This document shows positions 1 through 7,044 of a stretch of 64,000 nt of DNA, one piece after another. The stretch spans positions 18,724,387 through 18,788,386 of the forward strand of contig OX393564.1 in assembly GCA_947652115.1 (NCBI GenBank), in the 5' to 3' direction. The notes under the pieces are model-generated. The model did no database searches and was not told the DNA's origin. It saw only the letters and a program-made list of their open reading frames with translations. The position numbers were made by a program, and so were the translations under genes. The stretch's first letter is position 1; every line of letters starts with the position of its first letter. This stretch comes from Blastomussa wellsi (lineage: Eukaryota; Cnidaria; Anthozoa; Scleractinia; Plerogyridae).

Positions 1-26
1 TAGATGACCACGGAGTACAGGAAGCA

Positions 27-613
27 TTGAGGAGCAAGAGAGAAGAAGAAGAACCAGAATCTCCTACTCGGTACATGTTACCGCCCGATGCACCACTCTT
101 TAACGAGAAGAAGGACACAAAGAAAAGCAAAGCCAAGAAGAAGAAGACTCTCCAAGAAAGACGAACTCCCTACAAACCACCATTGAAATTGAAGATGCCC
201 AAGGAGAATAAGAAGGGGAAGAAACAAGAAGAAACAGGTCAGAAGACATTAGATCCTTACTGTGTACCTTTAACATGCTTGCAAAAAGTACCTAAACCTG
301 ATCCTGTTAAATCATTGAAAGGAATTCTTAAGAAATCGAAAACGGGAAAAAAAAGAAAGTGGCATTTGGAATTCTCGCGGGTTACAAATATTGGAGATGG
401 ATTGAATGCATAAGAGAAGAAGGGTTGGAGGGAGGTATAACGCGATTGGTGGAAGAAGAAGAAGTGAGAAAGAGAGACACACCTTTCACTCGAAAACGAT
501 TGGTTCAAAAATTACAACAACGAGAGAGACATTTATGGAGAAAACAGAGTACCAAACCAAGACGCATGAAAATTCTTCAACACGTGTTAGAAACCCTTGC
601 CAAAGTAAATTGA
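27..613 (+). pseudogene. Lys/Arg-rich N-terminal region of the zf-GRF gene, frame-broken
   Basis: Two overlapping frames (27-413 and 359-613) encode very basic, Lys/Glu-rich sequence. The end of the second frame resembles the end of the 204-aa reading frame at 37,091-37,705 of the intact Polinton, a run of alternating Arg/Lys and Leu. The frame change near 360-413 suggests a frameshift in an originally continuous reading frame. After position 604 there is a GTAAAT donor-like site and a T-rich stretch ending TTTAG at 638, which would make a 34-nt intron, unusually short. Downstream the homology resumes with a conserved Asp-Pro-Asp-Ala-Phe-Leu stretch. The function is unknown. Confidence 0.4.
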
Positions 614-638
614 CCCTTTTATTTTTTTTTTTATTTAG

Positions 639-1381
639 ACTCAGACTTTGACCCTGATGCATTTTTGGAGTCTTTGGAACGATCCGACACTGCTTTAATC
701 TGTCCAATACATTGCACTTTCATGGAAAAAGAAAAGACCGAAAGCAAGTATGGTCCATGGGAGTGGTACCGATGTCCTGAAAGGAGGTTTTTCACGAGAT
801 GTTTCGTGGCTTGTGGTGTCGATAGAGAAAAAGCACAATACTACTTGGATCAAGTACAGGGACAGGTGCTCCCCTTCTATAAAACAGCCGATCTATCCAA
901 ACTACGTTGTTATTGTTCCAAATCCTTGGCTTTGAGAATGTCTCACTCTCCCAAGAATCCCGGACGACTGTTCCTCTGCTGTCCTGCAAGGATTTGCCGT
1001 CTATTCCAGTGGGCCGACCAGGAACCCCATCCAAAAGTCAGGCAATGGATCGAAGAAGGAAGACACCCTTCCCGAGATGAAGAGGGGTATCCCAAGCAGG
1101 GGTACGATGTAGTGTTGGGACAACCTTCCAGTTCTTTTAATAATGCTGTTCCACAAATGCCCTTTGACGAGGCCTTGTGGAACGAGTGTCGAGCAGTCAA
1201 ATTCCTTGTGACAGACACAGGGAACATCATTGCTTCCCCAAGAGAATTAGAGGGTAGGAAATACAGCCATGACGGAGAGGTCAAATTGCTGCAAGACCTG
1301 TACTGGTTACGTCTCATGGCCAAATTGAACCAAACAGAGGCATCCAAGAACGTCGATCTGGAAGATAGTCAGAAAGCATGA
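639..1381 (+). CDS. zf-GRF zinc-finger protein region, Polinton-type
   Basis: The open frame (first ATG at 665) contains an upstream Cys/His cluster beginning Cys-Pro-Ile-His. It is followed about 80 residues in by a GRF-type zinc finger: a CxC pair, then the signature Lys-Asn-Pro-Gly-Arg, two further Cys and a closing Phe-Gln-Trp-Ala-Asp. GRF fingers bind single-stranded nucleic acid in topoisomerase III, APEX2 and NEIL3. The same finger, including the Asn-Pro-Gly-Arg and Gln-Trp-Ala-Asp blocks, occurs at 36,666-37,046 on the other strand. In this copy the frame runs on for about 120 residues after the finger, where the intact element has a short intron; this tail may be intron read-through. 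It lies directly upstream of the exonuclease-like stretch and was probably once spliced to it. Confidence 0.6.
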
Positions 1382-1395
1382 AGTAAAATGTTTGT

Positions 1396-1842
1396 ATGAT
1401 ATTAGACTTGGAAGGATTCTTTGTGGACAAAGCGTTCAGAGTACGCGAACTGGGCTATTACACGTGGCGAGAAGAGTTTGGTTGTTATGCGTTCTACATG
1501 AAAACCACCTGGGGCAACTTGTCGTTCCGTGACAGAAAAACTGTATCTTACGTCAAGTACAACTTGCACCGTCTGACCTATCAGCCAAGAAGAGAAGAAC
1601 AAGCTAACGAGTAGGATCGAGTGGAAGACATCGTAAGGGAGTTGTACAAGCCATGTAAGACGGAGACGAGAACGGCAGTAGTCTACAAAGGTGGACATGT
1701 GGACAAAGACCTGTTAAACAAACTGAACATTCCTAGTTTAAATTTAGAAGCGTACGAATGTCCGAAATACGACAAGTTAAAACAAACGATTGTAGGACCT
1801 GTATCAAGTTGTGGTTTTCATTTAGACGACAGACTTATGTAA
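1396..1842 (+). pseudogene. DEDDh exonuclease-like region with internal stop
   Basis: The reading frame begins with Leu-Asp-Leu-Glu-Gly, matching motif I (DxE) of DnaQ-like 3'-5' exonucleases. It continues with a block containing Tyr-Lys-Gly-Gly-His and an Asp, matching motif II. It is strongly similar throughout to the minus-strand frame at 36,152-36,835. An in-frame TAG at 1612-1614 interrupts it. The C-terminus ends shortly after Cys-Gly-Phe-His, before the His-x4-acidic motif III that the intact copy has. An AATAAA follows at about 1842. With motif III missing and a stop inside, this copy is very unlikely to be active. Confidence 0.6.
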
Positions 1843-1859
1843 AATAAAGACAATTAAGC

Positions 1860-2424
1860 TTTACCTTTGTCGTTGATTGGTTGGTTAGACCCATGGGATA
1901 AGGTACAAAGTTGAGAGGCCCTCTGTAAGTACGTTAATTGATTGATTCAGAGTGAATTAAGTGTTGCCTTTAAGCCTTTATAGTTCAATTTGTCTTTAAG
2001 GGTTTCTCCTTTGCGATAGGATATAAAAGATATTTCTTAGCAGTGGTTAATTATGTATAAGGGACCATTTTTCCTCTGAGTATTTAGGTTACGCAGCGAC
2101 GGATAGAATTGTAGTATTCTATTGCGTGCGAAATTTCTAATGTTTTCCTCAAAAGTAAGTTGCGAGGAGTTTGTTCTGAACGCGCTTCTCAGGGTAAAAT
2201 CTTTCATGACGCCGAGGGTGACACAAATAGAAATTAGTGTATCGAAAAGTCTCTTTAGGTTTTGTAATGTGTTCGCAAATTTAAGGATAGAATCTCTGTC
2301 TTGGTTTAAGTTAAGGTCATTAGAAGGCCATCGAAGTTTAGTCTTAGTTTAGTCTTACTTTAGGTCAGGAATTAAAAGAGTAGAAAAAAAAAAAACACCG
2401 ACCACACTTGTTACTTGTTACCAG
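1860..2424. other. no gene seen
   Basis: AT-rich sequence between the exonuclease remnant and the inverted-repeat/tandem-array region. A 76-codon open frame at 2122-2352 has no recognisable composition or motif and I do not support it as a gene. A poly(A) tract lies at about 2385-2394. Confidence 0.4.
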
Positions 2425-2500
2425 CATAAAATAAGGCGTTGTTATCGTTGATCATTGCTTTTATAACATTTGGTGGCTCCTAAAGGAGCCGTTTTTCTTT
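2425..2500. repeat. inverted repeat, left copy, containing a hairpin
   Basis: This stretch is the reverse complement, with a few differences, of 3570-3650. The shared core contains a hairpin with a 6-bp stem (2475-2490 here, 3576-3591 in the other copy), a 4-nt loop and ACCA directly downstream in the outward-reading strand. The pair brackets the 233-bp array and the 96-aa gene. Confidence 0.7.
2475..2490 (-). terminator. histone-like 3' stem-loop
   Basis: Read on the minus strand this is GGCTCC-TTTA-GGAGCC preceded by AAAAAC and followed by ACCA. It matches the metazoan histone mRNA 3' stem-loop in stem length, loop length and flanks, except that the usual closing U-A pair is C-G. No gene ending here on the minus strand is recognised. 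It could instead be a viral-type hairpin 3'-end signal or a simple palindrome. Confidence 0.4.
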
Positions 2501-2552
2501 CACTGCCTCGTTTACACATCAAGTAAAGACAGATCAAAATCAGCTACTATAT

Positions 2553-3195
2553 CGAGAGTTAGAAAAATCGATTCGTGCCTTTTAAAACTCAGACGAATCA
2601 ACAAGAATAAACCATAGGAATTTTTCAGTCTCACGAAACAGTTCGTGGGATAAGAGGTACACCTATTCATTTATGTAACAAAGCGAGCGGTATTCCGAAT
2701 AGCCATAGGAACATAAAAGCGGACTGCAGTTTGATTAAACGTTGTGTAAAAATTTTCCGATCACATATACAAACGTAAAACGATTCGAGAGTTAGAAAAA
2801 TCGATTCGTGCCTTTTAAAACTCAGACGAATCAACAAGAATAAACCATAGGAATTTTTCAGTCTCACGAAACAGTTCGTGGGATAAGAGGTACACCTATT
2901 CATTTATGTAACAAAGCGAGCGGTATTCTGAATAGCCATAGGAACATAAAAGCGGACTGCAGTTTGATTAAACGTTGTGTAAAAATTTTCCGATCACATA
3001 TACAAACGTAAAACGATTCGAGAGTTAGAAAAATCGATTCGTGCCTTTTAAAACTCAGACGAATCAACAAGAATAAACCATAGGAATTTTTCAGTCTCAC
3101 GACACAGTTCGTGGGATAAGAGGTACACCTATTCATTTATGTAACAAAGCGAGCGGTATTCTGAATAGCCATAGGAACATAAAAGCGGACAGCAA
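2553..3195. repeat. 233-bp tandem repeat, about 2.8 copies
   Basis: Copies begin at 2553, 2786 and 3019, exactly 233 bp apart, and differ by only a few bases. The last copy breaks off near 3190. Each complete unit keeps a 78-codon open frame on the minus strand, but this is most simply a by-product of the period. The array sits between the two hairpin-bearing inverted repeats and just upstream of the TATA box of the 96-aa gene. Confidence 0.9.
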
Positions 3196-3221
3196 CAAAA
3201 CAAGCGATAACACCTGAAAGG

Positions 3222-3228
3222 TATAAAT
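3222..3228 (+). promoter_or_regulatory. TATA box of the 96-aa gene
   Basis: TATAAAT lies 38 bp upstream of the ATG at 3266, a plausible distance for a short leader. Confidence 0.5.
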
Positions 3229-3265
3229 GCTTCAGCATTTTTATTTCCAAGTATGACAACTCACT

Positions 3266-3556
3266 ATGGAGTACGACAAACAACTGGAAGCTTTAATTTC
3301 ACAAGAGCTCAGGGAGGTTCAGAGAGATCTCTCCCTACCTGGTAACTCGTTAGTTGACGAAACCCCACTACCAAAGATTAGCGGTGAAGTGAGACTAAAG
3401 TCGATGGTGGTCCTTTTGGACCAAAACTTCCTGGCGAGAATACCCGACAACCTCATCAGGCATTCGAAGGAGTTGAAACTCCGCAAAAGAGTTGCGGAAC
3501 AAGACGAGATGATCTCGCTCCTTGGGAAGGCTTTGGACGTACTTATGGAGCAGTAA
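3266..3556 (+). CDS. small helical protein, 96 aa, unknown function
   Basis: A 96-codon frame with a TATA box upstream and an AAATAAAAAA stretch plus a histone-like stem-loop about 20 bp after the stop. The product is rich in Glu, Leu, Lys and Arg and should be mostly alpha-helical. The C-terminal third has heptad-like Leu/Ile/Val spacing that suggests a coiled coil. There are no Cys residues, no signal peptide and no membrane segment. Its promoter, 3' signal and location at the end of a Polinton-like fragment suggest a real, compact virus-style gene. I do not recognise the family. Confidence 0.55.
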   Translation: MEYDKQLEALISQELREVQRDLSLPGNSLVDETPLPKISGEVRLKSMVVLLDQNFLARIPDNLIRHSKELKLRKRVAEQDEMISLLGKALDVLMEQ

Positions 3557-3569
3557 GTGACCTTAAATA

Positions 3570-3650
3570 AAAAACGGTTCCTTTAGGAGCCACCAAATAT
3601 CATGAAAGCAATGATCAATGATAACAATGTTTTATACTGAGAAAATAACA
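3570..3650. repeat. inverted repeat, right copy, containing a hairpin
   Basis: Reverse-complement partner of 2425-2500. It lies immediately after the 96-aa gene and carries the hairpin at 3576-3591. Confidence 0.7.
3576..3591 (+). terminator. histone-like 3' stem-loop after the 96-aa gene
   Basis: GGTTCC-TTTA-GGAGCC followed by ACCA, 20 bp after the stop codon at 3556. Spacing and flanks fit a histone-type 3' end signal, but one stem pair differs from the consensus. Confidence 0.45.
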
Positions 3651-3910
3651 TTCATCTACACTACACACACACTCTCTCCTCCTTCTTTAGCACGCACCTT
3701 GTTTGTTAACAGTGTATGGGTGCCCTCCCACTAAGGGACTGGATACAAGTCCCTCTTGTAAAGAATTAGGGGTTTTTTAATAAATACAATTGTTTCTCAT
3801 TTGATGTACATGTGACTAGATTGACATATCGGACGAGTCTGAGACCGATCCCAGGCCTTCGAGTCCAGTGGTCAATTTTCTCACTCCAAAACAAACTCCT
3901 ATGGGAACCC

Positions 3911-4186
3911 GGGACCTGGTTTCCAGGTTTCACTGCTGCTCAGGGAGCCGCTACCTCCTGATTGGCTGAAAATAACCTCCGCCATCTTGGATTTGGAAAA
4001 TCGGGACCTAGTTTCCAGGTTTCACTGCTGCTCAGGGAGCCACTACCTCCTGATTGGCTGAAAATAACCTCCGCCATCTTGGATTTGGAAAATCGGGACC
4101 TAGTTTCCAGGTTTCATTGCTGCTCAGGGAGCCGCTACCTCCTGATTGGTTGAAAATAACCTCCGCCATCTTGGATTTGGAAAACA
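3911..4186. repeat. 92-bp tandem repeat, three copies
   Basis: Copies start at 3911, 4003 and 4095 with near-identical sequence. The unit contains CTGATTGG (an inverted CCAAT box is CCAATCA) and GCCATCTTGG. Diverged pieces of the same unit continue to about 4340. Open frames inside the array come from the period and are not genes. Confidence 0.85.
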
Positions 4187-4715
4187 ATCGAGTCTATTGT
4201 TCTCGAAACAATAGCCTATTTGTCTTTTCTCGGCTCGTGATTGGTTGAAATTTGTGGCGGCCATCTTGGATTTGAAAAACAATAGAGTCTATTGTTCTCC
4301 AAACAATAGCCTATTGTCTTTCTCGGCTCCTGATTGGTTACCGGTCACATGAGCGTCCTATAGTAGTTATCAGATCTTATCGTATACATCAATAAATCAA
4401 AACAATGCGACAGGTAAGACAAAATCCCTAGCCTTTACAGAATACAATTAGAAATCGTGGCAATGAAGACATTAAAACGATTTTTTTCTCACGTGCGTCG
4501 CGAGTAAAAGAGGATGGAAAAGAGGCGAAAGAGAAATAAATAAAATGGCTGCAAAATAATCAAACGTTCCTTGATTTTTAGTGCTTTACAGCTCTTTCTC
4601 TTCCCCTCGCCTTTCTCTAGCTTACAACTCGAAGAAATCTTCAACGCAAAGCAACAAGGTCTATAGGCTACAGTACATGAGCCTGGTTATCAATCTTTTT
4701 TTCCTTCGAATTTAG

Positions 4716-5569
4716 GCTGGGGTAAATCTTCGTTCAACTCCACATTCTCTGACCTTCTTCAGGAGGTCAAGATGCCAGTTGTTGGTTATGAGACCTGTGC
4801 AGCGGGAAACGTCAATTCGACACCAGCAGTGGACGACGAAACTATGGTGTGTGCGGGCTATGGTGGAAATAGCATGGTAAGTGGTTGCCATGGTGACAGT
4901 GGAGGACCTTTTGTTTGTAAAGAATCGGGACGTTTTGTTTTAAGAGGAGCCGTTAGCTGGGGAGACCACTGGTGCAGAGGTGGTTCAACGTTCTCCGTTT
5001 TTGCTCGCATAAGCACATTTGTTGATTGGATACAAACAACTAAACGTCAGTGTGTCTCAGGTAAGATAACGAAATAATCTCTTTATCATCTATCTGCGCG
5101 GGATTGGGTTGTCAACAACGTCGATGGACTGGAATGCCATCCAGGGGGTAGTAGAAAAACTCCTAGTCGCTACAGGTTACCGAAATAGTGATATGTTTTG
5201 ATGGTGGGTAACTGGACTCATTTCAAAGGCAGACTTCACCTTTCTCCTTACAAACCACCCCCACCATAGGAAGTAAAGTTGCAGAGGCCCAGGGCGAGAG
5301 GTCAGCACATGATTTTGTCACTGTTTCTGTTTGCCAGCATAACATTATAGTTATAGCTCAAATGTAACAGCAAAGCATGAACAGGTCCTTTTTCTCCCTT
5401 TAATATTTGACAAATATTTTTAGCTTCATCCACAGTCCCGGCATGCAAAGATAATCTGCTTCACTGTGGACAGTGGTCTTCGGATGGGAATTGCAATAGT
5501 TCTTGGTATGCAAACTATATGAAATTAAACTGCCCCATGAGCTGCAAACACTGCGCACGTGCACAGTGA
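4716..5569 (+). CDS. trypsin-like serine protease with C-terminal ShKT domain, last two exons
   Basis: The first exon (4716-5060) has a TTTAG acceptor and CAG|GTAAGA donor. It encodes the C-terminal half of an S1 protease: Gly-Trp-Gly at the start, the catalytic Ser in Gly-Asp-Ser-Gly-Gly-Pro, and the following Ser-Trp-Gly. The next exon starts at 5424 (or 5436, both in phase) and ends at 5569. It encodes a ShK-type domain with six Cys spaced 6-8-12-3-2, then a stop; AATAAA signals lie near 5660. Phases join without a shift. The His and Asp of the triad and the signal peptide are not within the preceding kilobase, which is filled with repeats. The 5' half lies beyond the Polinton-like fragment or is lost. 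Such proteins are usually secreted enzymes or venom/digestive components in cnidarians; that role is inference. Confidence 0.8.
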
Positions 5570-6113
5570 ACTGGTTAAGGTTTGTCCTCAACAGTTTCAA
5601 GCTAAATGCTGTTTCTTTACGTAATATAGTTGCATTTTTATTTATGCAGAGGACTACGCAATAAACAATAAAAATGTTTGGATTTTCTGTTGCCAGATCA
5701 CTTGCTGACGAAATTCTCGCACCAGACATCACTGTGTATATAGCACCACATTTTCTGGTACTACGGCAAAAAGGCCAAATGTATTGGCTAGTATTCAACT
5801 AGCAGAGATACACTTCTTCAGTTTGCTTTGATTTGTTGGAGCCCCGATTTGTTTTTTTTTATTATTATTATTATTATTTACGTTCACCAATGCAAACGTG
5901 CCCACAGGCCTCTTTATTGTATGCCATAAGAATGTATACGATTAAAACGTACAAATTTTGTATACTCTGTCAAATTCCTTATTCACCAAGTTGTTCAAAG
6001 GATGGCTCTTATCTCAATTATGGCCAGGATTGAACGCAGGTATTGTTCAATTACTACTTCATATTTTACTGGATTATTTTCCATTTTCATATTACTTCAT
6101 ATTTTCAGCGCGG
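5570..6113. other. 3' UTR and ATT microsatellite, no further gene
   Basis: Two AATAAA signals (about 5659 and 5666) follow the ShKT exon. A run of ATT repeats lies at 5861-5880. I see no coding signal; the minus-strand open frame at 5400-5798 is the shadow of the ShKT exon. Confidence 0.5.
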
Positions 6114-6324
6114 CGCGCCTAAGTGTGGCCACCCAACAAACTTTTTTGACAATTTATAATTAGCCAATCAGATGTCGCGAATTTGTTTGAGCTGTACCGC
6201 CTCTTTGCAATGTTCAAAGCTGTTGTCACGAAACCAAACAAACAACAACAACTCAAACAAATTCGAGCTCTCTGATTGGCTTACTTTTCAAAAAAGTTTG
6301 GTTAGGTGGCAACAATTAGGCGCG
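6114..6324. mobile_element. 211-bp MITE with long terminal inverted repeats
   Basis: The ends CGCGCCTAA and TTAGGCGCG are inverted. The similarity continues inward through CCAC, an AACAAACTTTTTTG-like block and a CCAATCAGA block, so the whole unit folds back on itself. No coding capacity. Family not assigned. Confidence 0.75.
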
Positions 6325-6484
6325 TCTCCCTGTAACAGCATTATGTGTGATTTAGTGAACTTTTATCAACGAGGACACTTTGTAATGCTTGTAATAAAGA
6401 GCGTACAACTCATTAGTGGTCCATCATGGACATATTTGATTAGTCTTTACCAAAGCCAAAACTGCTTCAGACACTTAAATAAAG

Positions 6485-6600
6485 TCTTCATTCATTCATT
6501 TATTGATTCATTCATTCATCATTATCATTAAAATTATTATCATCGTCAACATCATCGTTACCGTTACCGTTACGGTTAGAGCTATCGTTATCGTTATAGT
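6485..6600. repeat. simple repeats (ATTC and CGTTA-type)
   Basis: ATTC/CATT repeats after an AATAAAG look like a retroposon 3' tail. They are followed by degenerate CATCGT/ACCGTT/ATCGTT repeats to about 6600. Confidence 0.7.
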
Positions 6601-7044
6601 TATTTTATCACTATCGAGTATTTCCATGGTACAAGTTAAGCACAGTAATGATTGAAATACATGCTCTTGATAATACTGGTTACAGTCAGGAATAGAAAGA
6701 CGACGTGCGAAAGAAAAAGCTCTGTTTGATATTTCTTTTGCCTTTTTTGGTTCTCTTTAATATCTCATGTTTAGGTAGAGGTTGTAATATCATTAGCCTT
6801 AATTTATTTAAAACGCTCTGGAGCAAATGAGATAAACCGGTCACTGAAACAAAACAACTCTGTTTATTTTATTCTAATTCAGCAAATCACTTAAACATGA
6901 GTCAAATCTAACAGTCCTTATGAAGTCAAAATAAATTGAATAACTTAAGCGCTATAGCAAATCAGGAAACGAAATTATGCTCATTTCCTTTCTTTTATTA
7001 GATTATATAATCGTCATAAAATGTGAGTGGGGGACGAGGGTATT

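Larger units (their letters stand above)
1..3660 (+). mobile_element. decayed terminal part of a second Polinton-like element
   Basis: This stretch contains diverged homologues of two neighbouring coding regions of the intact Polinton at 31.4-50.7 kb (a zf-GRF zinc finger region and a DEDDh-exonuclease-like region, in the same order), but on the opposite strand and with stops and frame changes. It is followed by a 233-bp tandem array, a small TATA-preceded gene and an inverted repeat pair. The element runs off the left edge, and I could not see a terminal AG/CT end or target duplication on the right, so the right boundary near 3.66 kb is a guess based on the outer copy of the inverted repeat. 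It could also be a viral insertion of the same gene lineage rather than a Polinton proper. Confidence 0.45.

Noticed and set aside
2667..3136. Two 78-codon minus-strand frames
   Set aside because: Identical because they lie in the 233-bp tandem units; no promoter or conserved motif.
2553..4186. CRISPR-like regular repeats
   Set aside because: Repeats are contiguous with no unique spacers and the genome is eukaryotic; these are tandem arrays.
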